Shown: positions 16,498-26,322, counted from the first letter of the stretch. The stretch is DNA of 64,000 nucleotides from CAVVFX01 sp963747535 (GCA_963747535.1 CAVVFX010000016.1:62001-126000), one strand, 5' to 3'. Notes: a model not told the origin generated them from the sequence alone. Program-made: numbers and translations.

Positions 16498-18198
16498 TCA
16501 AACGGGCCGCAGAAAATCGAAGTCGCAGCCTTCATTCGCCTGCGTCACATGTTCCAGGAACATGCGCCCGTATCCGCGATTGTATTTCGGCGCGGGTGCT
16601 TGGAAGCTGGCGAGGCGCGTCTCTAATTCCTCCGCGCTGATACACAACTCGATGCGCCGGTTCGCGACATCGAGCGAAATCTCGTCCCCCGTGCGCACCA
16701 CCGCGAGCGGTCCTCCAATCGCCGACTCCGGCGCGGTGTGCAGCACCACCGTGCCGAAACTTGTGCCGCTCATGCGCGCGTCGCTGATCCGCACCATGTC
16801 GTTGATGCCCTGGTTCAGCAGCACCTTCGGCATCGGAATCTGCCCCCACTCCGGAAATCCCGGCGCGCCTTTAGGGCCGCAGTTCTTCATCACCAGTACG
16901 GTGTCTTTGGTTACCGGCAGATCCTCGCGATCGATCTCCGCCCGCATCTGCTCGATGTCCTCGAATACATACGCCGGACCACGATGCTTCAACAGGTGCG
17001 GTGACGCGGCCGTCTGTTTGAACACCGCGCCGTCGGGTGCAAGATTGCCGCGCAGCACCACTGTGCCCCCTTCCGGATGCAGCGGATTAGCGGCCGTGCG
17101 GATCACTTCAGGCCGGCAGCACTCGGCGTCTTTGACGTTCTCGCCAATGCTCTTGCCCGTGACCGTGATCGAGTCCTGGTGCAGCAGGTGAAGGAGCTCT
17201 TTCATGACCGCCGGAACACCTCCGGCGTAGAACAAATCCTCCATCAGAAACTCGCCCGACGGCTTGATGTTGGCGATGTACGGCGTACGCCGCGAGATGA
17301 CGTCAAACTCGTCGAGGTCCAGCTTGATGCCTAGGCGTCCCGCAATGGCGATGAGATGCACCACCGCATTGGTCGATCCGCCGATCGCCATATCGACTGT
17401 AATGGCGTTCTCAAATGCCTCCCGCGTCATCACGCGTGAAGGCCGCAGATCCTCGCGCACCATGTCGACGATGCGGCGGCCGCTCATCTCGGCGCTGGTG
17501 AGGCGGCGCGAATCGGGCGCGGGAATGTTGGCGCTGCCGGTAAGCGTCATGCCCAGCGCTTCGGCCAGACTGGTCATCGTCGATGCTGTTCCCATGACGG
17601 TGCAATGTCCCGCGCTGCGCGACATGCCGCCTTCAATCTCGCACCACTGTTCTTCGCTCAACTTACCGGTGCGGAAAAGATCAAATAATTTGCGGCCGTC
17701 GGTCCCCGAGCCGAGCCGGCGATCCTTCCACTGGCCCGCGAGCATGGGTCCGCCGGGAACGACGATGGCGGGAAGATCCGCACTCGCCGCGCCCATCAAT
17801 TGCGCCGGAGTAGTCTTGTCGCAGCCGCACAGGAGCACCACGCCGTCGAGCGGATTGGCGCGGATCATCTCTTCCACGTCCATCGCCATAAGGTTGCGAT
17901 ACAGCATGGCAGTCGGCTTGATCACCAGCTCGCCGAGCGAGATGGTGGGAAACTCGAGCGGAAAACCTCCGGCCGTCCAGACGCCGCGTTTGACGGCTTC
18001 GGCGACCGTGCGCAGATGCGCATTGCAGTTGTTCAACTCGCTCCACGAATTACAGATCCCGATGACCGGTTTGCCGCGAAAGGCGTCGGGCGCGAAGCCT
18101 TCGGACCGCATCCACGCACGTCGCGCGAAGTTGTAGTAATCCTGATTGCTGCCCCACCACTCCTGGCTGCGCAGTTTCTTTGCATTGTTTTCCGACAT
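16498..18198 (-). CDS. IlvD/Edd family dehydratase, probably sugar-acid (L-arabonate-type)
   Basis: 566 residues, the usual length of the family. Iron-sulfur ligands are visible at C58 ('NNCNAH') and C126 in 'LLCGCDKTT', with K128 as the carbamylated lysine that binds Mg2+, and a third cysteine in 'AGHCTVMGTASTM'. Other family blocks are 'IGGSTNAVVHLIAIAGR', 'VVLRGNLAPDGAVFK' and 'RISDARMSGTSFGTVVLH'. The opening 'KLRSQEWWGSNQDYYNFARR' and 'VWTAGGFPLEFPT' fit the L-arabonate/D-xylonate dehydratase branch better than biosynthetic IlvD. Expected reaction: dehydration of an aldonic acid to a 2-keto-3-deoxy acid in the cytoplasm. It is divergent from the TonB gene. Confidence 0.88.
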   Translation of the reverse strand: MSENNAKKLRSQEWWGSNQDYYNFARRAWMRSEGFAPDAFRGKPVIGICNSWSELNNCNAHLRTVAEAVKRGVWTAGGFPLEFPTISLGELVIKPTAMLYRNLMAMDVEEMIRANPLDGVVLLCGCDKTTPAQLMGAASADLPAIVVPGGPMLAGQWKDRRLGSGTDGRKLFDLFRTGKLSEEQWCEIEGGMSRSAGHCTVMGTASTMTSLAEALGMTLTGSANIPAPDSRRLTSAEMSGRRIVDMVREDLRPSRVMTREAFENAITVDMAIGGSTNAVVHLIAIAGRLGIKLDLDEFDVISRRTPYIANIKPSGEFLMEDLFYAGGVPAVMKELLHLLHQDSITVTGKSIGENVKDAECCRPEVIRTAANPLHPEGGTVVLRGNLAPDGAVFKQTAASPHLLKHRGPAYVFEDIEQMRAEIDREDLPVTKDTVLVMKNCGPKGAPGFPEWGQIPMPKVLLNQGINDMVRISDARMSGTSFGTVVLHTAPESAIGGPLAVVRTGDEISLDVANRRIELCISAEELETRLASFQAPAPKYNRGYGRMFLEHVTQANEGCDFDFLRPV

Positions 18199-18254
18199 GC
18201 CAACCAGTATGAAACAAACCCTGCTGAGCCGGTGTCTACTTGGGCGGAGGTGGA

Positions 18255-19007
18255 ATGATGTTCGAGCAAATTAGTTTGGCTGACGGAGCCCGACGAACCA
18301 AGCCTTGGAGTTTTGCGGCTTCCATGACATTGCAGTCGATCCTGGTGGCGGCAGCCTTAACGCTGCCGATGCTGCACGTCGCTGATTTGGAAACCAGGAT
18401 ACCTGTGAGTCTCATTCTGCCGCGAACCCCGGGGGCCCGGGAACCCGTGCGCCAGATACCCTCGCGGAATACGGCTTCGAGTGCCCCGTTACTAGCTCAG
18501 CCAGGCCGCTCTTACAAGCCATTCCAGGCTCCGTCGCGCATTCCTGCGACCGTGGCGACCGGTCCCGACTTACCCGGCGCACCGGTGTATGCGATCGGAG
18601 AAGGCGGAGGCAACGGGGATTCGGCCGGCATTCCAAACCTGCCGGGTGTGGCGACCCGGCCGCTGATAATCCCTCCTCCGGAGCCTACGCACTCAGCCCT
18701 TCCAGTTGCGTCTGCGCCCGCAACCATCAGAGTTGGCAAAGGCGTTCAGGCCGCGAAATTGGTGTTTGGCCCAAAGCCGGCTTATCCGGCACTGGCTAAA
18801 CAGGCGCGCATTTCGGGGACTGTCAGGCTGGCCGCTCAGATCTCCGCCGACGGCCACATCCGGGATCTCCGGGTCCTGAGCGGACATCCCATGTTGACTG
18901 CCGCAGCCATCGAGGCCGTGCGCCGGTGGGTTTATCATCCAACCTTGCTGAATAACCAACCGGTCGAGGTGGTGACGGAAATTCAGGTGAATTTCGTGCT
19001 GCAGTAA
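18255..19007 (+). CDS. TonB family protein (energy transducer)
   Basis: Starts at ATG 18255 (double ATG). One N-terminal membrane helix at about residues 22-40 ('MTLQSILVAAALTLPML'), a long Pro-rich periplasmic region, and a C-terminal TonB_C domain from about residue 165: 'PKPAYPALAKQARISGTVRL', 'VLSGHPMLTAAAIEAVRRW', 'VVTEIQVNFVLQ'. TonB links the inner-membrane proton motive force to outer-membrane receptors. No exbB, exbD or receptor gene lies nearby. Confidence 0.85.
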   Translation: MMFEQISLADGARRTKPWSFAASMTLQSILVAAALTLPMLHVADLETRIPVSLILPRTPGAREPVRQIPSRNTASSAPLLAQPGRSYKPFQAPSRIPATVATGPDLPGAPVYAIGEGGGNGDSAGIPNLPGVATRPLIIPPPEPTHSALPVASAPATIRVGKGVQAAKLVFGPKPAYPALAKQARISGTVRLAAQISADGHIRDLRVLSGHPMLTAAAIEAVRRWVYHPTLLNNQPVEVVTEIQVNFVLQ

Positions 19008-19013
19008 CACTCG

Positions 19014-19475
19014 TTACTTAGAAGTCGATTGGTTCCGCGCTGCTTCGGTCGCCAGTTCGTCGGCGCGATTATTGTCGGCGTGAGACGCGTGGCCTTTGGT
19101 CCAGGACCACTTGATGGAGTGATTCTCCACCAGCGCGTCCAGGTCTTCCCAGAGATCGCGATTGACCACCGGCTTCCCTTCGGTGGTCTTCCATCCCCGG
19201 CGCCGCCAGTTTTGAATCCACTTGGTGATGCCGTTCTTCAGATACTCGGAATCGGTCACCAGTTCCACGTCGCAATGGTGCCGCAAGCTACGCAACGCTT
19301 CGATTGCAGCGGTGAGTTCCATGCGGTTGTTGGTGGTAAGCTGCGCGCACCCGTAGACTTCTTTCTTGTGCTCGCCATAGCGTAGAATGGCAGCCCAGCC
19401 GCCGCGCCCGGGATTCCCCAGGCACGAGCCGTCCGTAATGATTTTGACGCTCTTAGGCGTGGGCGTTTCAGGCAA
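19014..19475 (-). CDS. rnhA: ribonuclease HI
   Basis: 153 residues, standard length. All four catalytic acidic positions are present in 'IITDGSCLGNPGRGGW', 'MELTAAIEAL', 'VTDSEYLKNGI' and 'HADNNRADELA'. It degrades the RNA strand of RNA-DNA hybrids in the cytoplasm. Its start overlaps the end of the dusB gene by eight bases, so the two form an operon. It converges with the TonB gene only six bases away. Confidence 0.95.
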   Translation of the reverse strand: MPETPTPKSVKIITDGSCLGNPGRGGWAAILRYGEHKKEVYGCAQLTTNNRMELTAAIEALRSLRHHCDVELVTDSEYLKNGITKWIQNWRRRGWKTTEGKPVVNRDLWEDLDALVENHSIKWSWTKGHASHADNNRADELATEAARNQSTSK

Positions 19476-20475
19476 GTGCAGTTGCTCCGCAGAAGAATGC
19501 GTCCACCAGATCGAGGATCTGTTCCGCCTGGCCCGCGTGATAGATTGTCGCCCGTAACCTGGAGCCGTTCTCTACGCCGTGGGTGAAGTAAGTGGCGAAC
19601 TGTTTCATCTTACCCGTGCAATCCGATTCCTGCGCGTCCAGCAGCATGCGGTAATAAGTTCGCATCATCTGGTAACGATCCTGGTGTGTAGGCTGGTCAT
19701 AACATCCCGTTGCCAGATACTGTTCGATCTGCCGGAAGATCCACGGATTCGACGACGCTGCGCGGCCGATCATGACGGCATCGCATCCGGTCTCCCGAAT
19801 CATACGCATGGCGTCTTCCGGAGTCACTATATCACCGTTGCCGATTACCGGAATTTTGACCGCTGCTTTGATCTCGGCAATGCGGGTCCAGTCGGCTTGG
19901 CCGCTATAGCCCTGCTCGCGCGTGCGGGGATGCAAGGCGATCGCCTGAAGGCCGCAGTCCTCGGCAAGCTTGGCCATGCGCACGGTAACCAATTCCTTGT
20001 CGCACCATCCGGCGCGGAACTTCAGCGTGAAGGGAATCTTGATCGCAGCACGCACCGATTGCAGAATCCGTTCGACCAGCGGAAGGTCGCGCAGCAGTCC
20101 TGACCCTCCGTTACACTTGACCACCTTGTTCACCGGGCAGCCGAAGTTGATGTCGAGAATATCGAACCCCAGACCTTCGCAGACGCGCGCAGCTTCGGCC
20201 ATGACCGCGGGGTCGGCGCCAAAGAGCTGAGCAGAAATAGGATGCTCCTCAGGTTCAAACGCGAGATAGCGCTCGAGGGTTCGGGTGGGCTTCCTGGCCC
20301 GGAGCGACGCGCTCACGCCGTGGGAACTGGTGAACTCCGTCATGATCAGGCCACAGCCGCCCAGATCGCGGATGAAGCGGCGAAATACCGTGTCGGTAAC
20401 GCCGGCCATAGGAGCCAGGACTGTCGCCGGGGCAATGGTCAAAGGGCCGATCTGAAGTTTGTCTGGGAAGTTCAA
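19468..20475 (-). CDS. dusB: tRNA-dihydrouridine synthase (DusB type)
   Basis: 335-residue FMN-dependent TIM barrel. 'LAPMAGVTDTVFRR' opens the barrel. 'DINFGCPVNKVVKCNGGSGLL' in two blocks holds the proton-donor cysteine (the Cys before NGG). 'VIGNGDIVTPEDA' and 'CDAVMIGRAASSNPWIF' bind FMN phosphate. It reduces uridine to dihydrouridine in tRNA. First gene of a two-gene operon with rnhA. Confidence 0.95.
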   Translation of the reverse strand: MNFPDKLQIGPLTIAPATVLAPMAGVTDTVFRRFIRDLGGCGLIMTEFTSSHGVSASLRARKPTRTLERYLAFEPEEHPISAQLFGADPAVMAEAARVCEGLGFDILDINFGCPVNKVVKCNGGSGLLRDLPLVERILQSVRAAIKIPFTLKFRAGWCDKELVTVRMAKLAEDCGLQAIALHPRTREQGYSGQADWTRIAEIKAAVKIPVIGNGDIVTPEDAMRMIRETGCDAVMIGRAASSNPWIFRQIEQYLATGCYDQPTHQDRYQMMRTYYRMLLDAQESDCTGKMKQFATYFTHGVENGSRLRATIYHAGQAEQILDLVDAFFCGATALA

Positions 20476-20543
20476 AGCAGTTATAGCCTACCTTACCGAT
20501 TTTACCGGAAAGCCAGGCTGTTCGAAAGATGCGCCGGGGGAAA

Positions 20544-20735
20544 CTAATGCCTGGAGACGAATATCGCGAGCGCCGCACCGGCTAGTGAAATGGCGCAAAG
20601 AATCGCAGTTTCGAGCTTTCCCCACTTTTGGGATGCGGCGCCAATCATGCGGACGGGGTATGGCGGTAGCAGGAAACGGAACACTATGGCCAATATAACG
20701 ACTATCGATATCACCAGTAACGACATCGCCTTCAA
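20544..20735 (-). CDS. small two-helix membrane protein
   Basis: 63 residues with two hydrophobic helices, about 4-22 ('MSLLVISIVVILAIVFRFL' region) and 43-60 ('TAILCAISLAGAALAIFV'), separated by a basic loop. It has no recognised family. The hydrophobic composition in a gap between genes supports a real small protein, but there is no clear ribosome-binding site. Confidence 0.4.
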   Translation of the reverse strand: MKAMSLLVISIVVILAIVFRFLLPPYPVRMIGAASQKWGKLETAILCAISLAGAALAIFVSRH

Positions 20736-20922
20736 AGTAACACTATCGAAACTTCAGGTCAAAGGTGGCCCACAAACATCACAAACGCGGAATGGATGAA
20801 TTTTAATCTCTGAAGCAGTACAATAGCCGCCAGAACCGGACGCTCGACTAACATAACTTCATGTGACGCGAGAAACGGGCGTACAGTTGGTAGCGTCTAC
20901 GGCGAATGTAGAGGTGCGTTGG

Positions 20923-21786
20923 ATGAAGCCGGTCTATGTCGTTCTACTAATGGGGGCAGCGGCAATTGGAGGAGGCCTGGTGGTGCGTTATAACGACCAC
21001 CCGGTACAGAGTGCGCAAGCCCGATCCAGCCCACCCACAGTGGTCGCACCACCCATTCCACCGGCAGCACACGTGGGGCCTTTGAATTCCGCGCCGCTTC
21101 GCCCGGCCTCACCGGAAATTCGCGAGCCTGCGCCGGAGAAACCGTCCGCGCTCAGCCTGCCCGTCCATATTGGTAAGCCGGAGCGTACCCCTGCCGAGTC
21201 CACGCCAGGACCCACAATTGTTGCGCGCACAAGAATTCCGCCCGAGCCTCCTGCGGTGGTCCCGTTGGAGCACTCCACGGTTCTTCCGCCCGCACCAGTT
21301 CCTGCTCCTCTTCCCGAACCAAAAGAGGTGGCCGCAACTCCTCAAACCAGTCCCCAACCGGCGCCTCAGCCCGAGCCGAATCACGTGACACTCCGGCCGG
21401 GGACATTAATCTCGGTGCGCATCATAGAGGCGCTTTCGTCGGATCGCAACGTACGAGGTGACATCTTTAATGGAACGTTAGATCGGCCTCTGGTTGTCGA
21501 TGGCTTCGTAATCGCCGAGCGGGGTGCGCGAGTGCGCGGCGAAGTAGTCACTTCCAGCCACGCCGGCCGCGTGGACGGGATGGCGGAGCTGACCCTCCAA
21601 CTCGACGAAGTTTATACTTCGGACGGTCAGCGGGTACACATCGTCACCCAGCCGTGGCGCAAGCAGGGCACCTTCTCGACCGGCGATGGAGACGTCATGG
21701 TGACTCGACATCCCGCCGGCATCAACCCCTTCACCAGTATTCCGTTTCGCGTCGAGCAACCGGTGGAGATCACGGAGAAAAGGTAG
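20923..21786 (+). CDS. proline-rich exported hypothetical protein
   Basis: ATG 20923, with GAGG at 20911, gives a signal anchor (MKPVYVVLLMGAAAIGGGLV). Residues 25-165 are low-complexity and rich in Pro, Glu and Ala, a likely cell-wall spanner. The last 120 residues form a compact beta-rich domain ('LRPGTLISVRIIEALSSDRN', 'GFVIAERGARVRGEVVTS', 'LTLQLDEVYTSDGQRVHI') reminiscent of TrbI/VirB10-like beta-barrel segments, but there are no conjugation genes nearby. A longer start at 20863 is possible. Function unknown. Confidence 0.65.
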   Translation: MKPVYVVLLMGAAAIGGGLVVRYNDHPVQSAQARSSPPTVVAPPIPPAAHVGPLNSAPLRPASPEIREPAPEKPSALSLPVHIGKPERTPAESTPGPTIVARTRIPPEPPAVVPLEHSTVLPPAPVPAPLPEPKEVAATPQTSPQPAPQPEPNHVTLRPGTLISVRIIEALSSDRNVRGDIFNGTLDRPLVVDGFVIAERGARVRGEVVTSSHAGRVDGMAELTLQLDEVYTSDGQRVHIVTQPWRKQGTFSTGDGDVMVTRHPAGINPFTSIPFRVEQPVEITEKR

Positions 21787-21818
21787 GCGCGAGACTTCCT
21801 CAGTCTTTGCCTTTTGTG

Positions 21819-22733
21819 TTACGAACGCCGGTGCAGTATCTCCAACTCTTCCAGGGTGCGTGGCCAGTCCGACCCCAACAATCTTGACAGGCTGCGGTCG
21901 GCCAGCACCTTTCCGCCCGTCTGACACCGCGCGCAGTAGTTCGTCTCCTTGTCCGCGTAGCGAATCCGCAGCACTTTTTCGCCGCATCTGGGACACGGCT
22001 CGCCGTACCGGCCATGCACTGCCATGCCCTCGCGAAAAGCTGTGACCTTCTCGGGAAACGCGATTCGCGCCTCGGCTCGCAGTTTCTCGATCCACTGCTC
22101 CAGCGTGGCGCGCGTGGCGGCGAAGAGCCGGGCCCACTCCTCCGGCTTGAGTTTCTGCGTCTGCGCAATGGGAGAAAGTTGTGCAGCATGCAGAATCTCG
22201 TCCGAGTACGCGTTACCGACGCCGCTGATCAATCGCGGATCGGTGAGAGCACGCTTCAGCGTGTGGTTCTCTGTCGTGAGCACCGATTCGAAAGAGCGCT
22301 CATCCACGCTGAAGACATCGATCCCACCGGCATCCAGCGAACGCAAGCCTTCATCGCTTCGCACGATATGAAGCGCGGCACGACGCTTGGTCCCAGCCTC
22401 GGTGAGCGTGAGTGAGCCGGACGGAAAGTCGAAGGCAGCCAGGGTATGGCGGCCCGCCAGTTTGGCGGGCCCGTCGATGTCTCGGGCGCGCCAGTGAAGC
22501 CGGCCCGCGATCATCAGGTGGAGCACCACCCACAGGTCGCCTTCCACCCCGATTGCGATACGTTTTCCGGCACGACGCAGTTCGCGCACCGTGCGGCCCT
22601 CCGTCTCCGCGGCCGGAGGATCTATCGTGCGTAACAGGAATGGACTGCCAAGCCGAATTCGATCGAGACGCTGTCCCACGATGCGCGGCTCGAGTGCCTC
22701 GATGTAAGCGACGATATCCGGCAACTCGGGCAT
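21819..22733 (-). CDS. Fpg/Nei family DNA glycosylase
   Basis: Starts at the ATG giving 'MPELPDIVAYIEALEPRIVG', because Pro-2 is the catalytic nucleophile and Glu-3 assists; the longer frame to 22784 reads into repeat R6. It shows the helix-two-turn-helix segment 'SGVGNAYSDEILHAAQLSP' and a C-terminal zinc finger C-x2-C-x16-C-x2-C ('CPRCGEKV' ... 'NYCARCQ'). It excises oxidised bases and nicks the strand. About 304 residues, slightly longer than classical Fpg. 8-oxoguanine versus pyrimidine preference is not decided here. Confidence 0.9.
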   Translation of the reverse strand: MPELPDIVAYIEALEPRIVGQRLDRIRLGSPFLLRTIDPPAAETEGRTVRELRRAGKRIAIGVEGDLWVVLHLMIAGRLHWRARDIDGPAKLAGRHTLAAFDFPSGSLTLTEAGTKRRAALHIVRSDEGLRSLDAGGIDVFSVDERSFESVLTTENHTLKRALTDPRLISGVGNAYSDEILHAAQLSPIAQTQKLKPEEWARLFAATRATLEQWIEKLRAEARIAFPEKVTAFREGMAVHGRYGEPCPRCGEKVLRIRYADKETNYCARCQTGGKVLADRSLSRLLGSDWPRTLEELEILHRRS

Positions 22734-22770
22734 TCCTACAGCATAAAGCGTCCGGGCCTGCCATTTTCCC

Positions 22771-22810
22771 GTATGACAGACCATCGTTTTGTGTGGTCTG
22801 TCCGGCTGCG
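22771..22810. repeat. dispersed structured repeat R6 (short)
   Basis: GACAGACCATCGTTTTGTGT, GGTCTGTCCGG and CTGCGCAGCA: only the hairpin core is kept. It lies between two minus-strand genes. Confidence 0.75.
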
Positions 22811-22826
22811 CAGCAACCGAATCAGG

Positions 22827-25454
22827 TCACCCTGTAGGTCGTTGCGCTTTTCCCAAATCGACGATTTGAAAGAACTGAATCGTTCCGCTAAAGCGGCATG
22901 CGCCGTTGATCCACGATCCGATCGTGATCGGGCCGGGCGCGCCGGCCATTGCCACAGGAAGGTGCATCGTGTCTACCAGCGCGCCATTCGCCTGGATGCG
23001 AATCTCGGTGCCGGCGAACTCGATGCTCAACCACACCGGCTTGCCCTCCGCAAGCAGGATCGGCTTGGAAAACGCCCACCGGTCGCCCAAGCCAAGCAGA
23101 AGCCGATAAAGATCGCCGCCCATGTTCTGGAAGCGAAAACCACGGAAGCTGCGAGGCACAGCCTCATTATTCAGGATGGTGGCATTATCGGTTTGCCGTC
23201 CGAATGGCGTGAACTGAACCTCCAGCAGCGCATGCTCCGGTACATCGACTGGAGACAGATTCTCCATTACCGGCGTCGTCATCCCTGCGGGATAAAGCCG
23301 TCGGGGGCTTGCGGCACACCTTACCGCAGTCGGCGCGCACATCTTCGGCAGTTTCATGGACGCGGCTCGAGCCGCCAAGTCCGCGCGCAGGAAAAACCGC
23401 TCCCCGTAGACGTCGGCGACCTGACGATAGAAGTCATGCACGAAGCGGGCGATTTCCGGTACCTGGTCCAAGCCGTAAGTCCCTTGGTCCTCGAAGGCCC
23501 AGGAGGCGCTTCCGATGGCGTCAACAATGAGTTCCGGCGGATTGTGGCCGAGGTCATTCAGGAGGCGGCGGCGGTAGTACGAAGTGATCTCCTCCGGCGC
23601 CAGGAATTGATAAAACAGGTTCAGGTCGCGGGTAGCCGTCACGTGCCCCGACCCGAGATAGGGATCCGCAGTCCAACCCCAAACGAAAATCTGCCCCTCA
23701 GGACTGGTCAGCGAGCGGATGAAGTCGCCTTCGGGCTGCCTGATGGTCGCCACCGCGGTCCGAAACACGTGCGAGTCGCGCGTGCCCCACAGGACAGTCG
23801 CGTACGTCAGCGCCAAAGCGGCAAACAGCAACGGGAACGCGAGACGCCCAAAGCGGGGCGGATCAGCGGCTGCGTTGGGTACTGCTGATTCCCGGGTCTG
23901 CCGGATCAGCATCCAAGCCATGGCAGCGGTCACGGGCAGGAATAAGAAAAACAGGTAATGGGGGAACGCACGGTGCGGCTTATAGATGCTGAAGACAGCC
24001 GCACTGGTCGCAATAATCGAAAGCAGTCCGAACCAACGCACCGGGTCAGTCCCGAAAGACCCCTTCTCGTAGAACAACAGAAAGGACATCAAACCCACAA
24101 ATGTCACGACCAAAAGGATGTAAACGACGATCGCGGAAACATCTGCGTGCAGCAGTGTTGCCATGAGCGCGCCAATAACCACGGTACTCACAACCGTCAT
24201 TTGCAAAAGACCATTGCGTTCCCCGGTCCGGTCGCTGCGCAACTGCTGCACCGCGTAGCTGGCACAGAGCGCCAGGAACGTGAAAAGAAAATATCCGACC
24301 TCAGGAGTTTCGACGAAATAAGTAACCAGTTTCGGCAACTCTGTAATGAAGCTGCCTCCCTGATCGACGTAGCGGTGGTTCGAGGTAATGTAACTCGTCC
24401 AGAAGTCTGTCCACACGCCGGCGACAAGACACATCACCGCATTTAGTATCTGGAGGGGCAGCATGCCCGCGACGAACAGCAGAGCGGATTGTCGGAATGC
24501 GCGCTTGCCGGCTGAATATGTATAAATCACCGCGACCGAGCCGATCGATACAAGAATCGGTACTGACTGCATTTTGGAGAAGAATGCAGCGGACACGAGA
24601 AACCCTAAGAGGAACAGGGGAACGCGGTGGGGCGCGTGATCACGCATTATGCGAACCGCCAGATAGAGAGCCAGCGAGATGAGCAACACCGGTATCTGTT
24701 CGGAGCTGTAGTGCACCAGATTGGGATTCTCAAAAACCGCGAGAGCGCAGGCGAACGGCAAAATGGCAATGCGGGCGACGGAGTCAGGGGCCAGCAGTCG
24801 AACGGTTCGATAGAAAAGGTAAATCACGCAGAACGCAATCAGGAGCACCAGGATGCGGCTGGAGGCATAATCGGGCGAAAATCCGAAGACGGCCGGCAGC
24901 ATCAGCGGATAGATATTCAGCGGCCCGCTTGAGCCGCAATCGACGGAATCAAAAAAGTTACCCTCGTAGAAAAGCTTATGCGCGGCGGAAAGAAATTCGC
25001 CCTCGTCCGGGTTTAACTGGTAGTCGACTAGTGTGGGATAGCGGCAAAACAATAAAGTTACGGCGATGACGGCGAAGAAAAGCCCTCGGGAACATACTAT
25101 CCTGGCCGCGCGATCCGGCAGCCTGAGCGTCCCGTGCTCACGAACAAAACTCAATGCCGCGAGCAAGGGTGCAATCAGCAGGGCGAATAGGCAGGCCGTC
25201 CGCCAGTTGTCGTAAGCTGCTTCGGGACGTTCATGGAGCCTTAGAAATGCGTCAAACCATGCATTCAGGATGGGCCTGAGAGTATGGGGTCCATCGAGCG
25301 GTTGCGGAACAAATGTGGCAAGCCGGTAAACCACGAAGACGGCAGCAAGCGCCCAAGCCGCAACTTCGACGCGGCCTTTCGAAAGCCAAACTCGGGTGGA
25401 CCGGCCAGAAACCGTGCCGGGCTCACGCGGCGAATCAAGCGAAGTAGGTGTCAT
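22827..25454 (-). CDS. multipass membrane protein (glycosyltransferase 39-like) with C-terminal LamG-like domain
   Basis: 875 residues. About twelve hydrophobic helices occupy residues 30-570. An early acidic segment ('DEGEFLSAAHKLFYEGNFFD') in the first external loop resembles the DE motif of PMT/ArnT-like GT-C transferases that use polyprenyl-phosphate sugars. The C-terminal 170 residues form a beta-sandwich ('ALLEVQFTPFGRQTDNATI', 'IRIQANGALVDTMHLPVAM', 'GPITIGSWINGACRFSGTI') like LamG/concanavalin domains. No substrate can be assigned. It is divergent from the two-component operon. Confidence 0.7.
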   Translation of the reverse strand: MTPTSLDSPREPGTVSGRSTRVWLSKGRVEVAAWALAAVFVVYRLATFVPQPLDGPHTLRPILNAWFDAFLRLHERPEAAYDNWRTACLFALLIAPLLAALSFVREHGTLRLPDRAARIVCSRGLFFAVIAVTLLFCRYPTLVDYQLNPDEGEFLSAAHKLFYEGNFFDSVDCGSSGPLNIYPLMLPAVFGFSPDYASSRILVLLIAFCVIYLFYRTVRLLAPDSVARIAILPFACALAVFENPNLVHYSSEQIPVLLISLALYLAVRIMRDHAPHRVPLFLLGFLVSAAFFSKMQSVPILVSIGSVAVIYTYSAGKRAFRQSALLFVAGMLPLQILNAVMCLVAGVWTDFWTSYITSNHRYVDQGGSFITELPKLVTYFVETPEVGYFLFTFLALCASYAVQQLRSDRTGERNGLLQMTVVSTVVIGALMATLLHADVSAIVVYILLVVTFVGLMSFLLFYEKGSFGTDPVRWFGLLSIIATSAAVFSIYKPHRAFPHYLFFLFLPVTAAMAWMLIRQTRESAVPNAAADPPRFGRLAFPLLFAALALTYATVLWGTRDSHVFRTAVATIRQPEGDFIRSLTSPEGQIFVWGWTADPYLGSGHVTATRDLNLFYQFLAPEEITSYYRRRLLNDLGHNPPELIVDAIGSASWAFEDQGTYGLDQVPEIARFVHDFYRQVADVYGERFFLRADLAARAASMKLPKMCAPTAVRCAASPRRLYPAGMTTPVMENLSPVDVPEHALLEVQFTPFGRQTDNATILNNEAVPRSFRGFRFQNMGGDLYRLLLGLGDRWAFSKPILLAEGKPVWLSIEFAGTEIRIQANGALVDTMHLPVAMAGAPGPITIGSWINGACRFSGTIQFFQIVDLGKAQRPTG

Positions 25455-25629
25455 GGAACGAATGGGTCGGCGTATTTAAGCTTAACCGCCGCAACGCTTC
25501 CAGAGGTAGCGGCCCGTGGGTCAATTGTGAAGTCCTTTACAAGCAACTCCGAGTAACCTAGCGTAGACACTTGCATGACAATTACAATCCTTTACGGTGA
25601 CGAACACCCCGGCATGCTACATTCTAGCC

Positions 25630-26322
25630 GTGCGGATACTCATCATCGATGATGACGCGGAACTCTGCGCGCTGCTCAAGGAGTTCCTGACCCGGGAGGG
25701 CTATATTGTCGCGTGTGAAAATGACGGTCGGCGAGGCCTCGAAGCGGCTCTCGGCGGGGACTTTCGCCTGGTGGTACTCGATGTCATGCTGCCCGGCATG
25801 GACGGGTTCGAAATCCTGCGCCGTCTGCGCCAGCAAAGCAAGGTTCCGGTCCTGATGCTCACCGCCCGCGGCGAGGACACCGATCGCATCATCGGCCTCG
25901 AACTGGGCGCCGACGATTACTTATCGAAGCCTTTCAACTCTCGCGAACTGGCGGCCCGCATCCGCGCGATCCTCCGCCGCATGGAGCCCCGCGATGTGCC
26001 TGACGCTCGACTGGAAGTCAACGGGATCGCCATTGATCCTGGCTCCCGTTCGGCGTGGTGCCGGGGCGAACCCGTCGAACTCACCACCTTCGAATTCGAC
26101 ATCCTGGAAATGCTAATGCGCACCGCCGGACGCGTTCTCTCCCGCGATGCGCTCATGGAGCAGATGTACAACCGCAAAGCGACTCCCTTCGATCGCTCCA
26201 TCGACATGCACATCAGCCATCTGCGCAAGAAACTGGAACAAGACGGCAAACCGCTGATCAAGACCGTGCGCGGCGTCGGTTACCAGTTCTGTAGTACTTA
26301 TGACGAGGAGACAGCCGCTTGA
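25630..26322 (+). CDS. OmpR/CpxR-family response regulator
   Basis: GTG 25630 gives the canonical start 'RILIIDDDAELCALL'. The receiver domain has the acidic pocket D7-D9, phospho-acceptor D51 ('VVLDVMLPGMDG'), T78 ('MLTARGEDTD') and K100 ('DYLSKPF'). The C-terminal winged helix ends 'MHISHLRKKLEQDGKPLIKT' and 'VRGVGYQF', typical of the OmpR/PhoB family. It overlaps the kinase gene by four bases. CpxR-like by sequence style; the stimulus is unknown. Confidence 0.93.
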   Translation: MRILIIDDDAELCALLKEFLTREGYIVACENDGRRGLEAALGGDFRLVVLDVMLPGMDGFEILRRLRQQSKVPVLMLTARGEDTDRIIGLELGADDYLSKPFNSRELAARIRAILRRMEPRDVPDARLEVNGIAIDPGSRSAWCRGEPVELTTFEFDILEMLMRTAGRVLSRDALMEQMYNRKATPFDRSIDMHISHLRKKLEQDGKPLIKTVRGVGYQFCSTYDEETAA

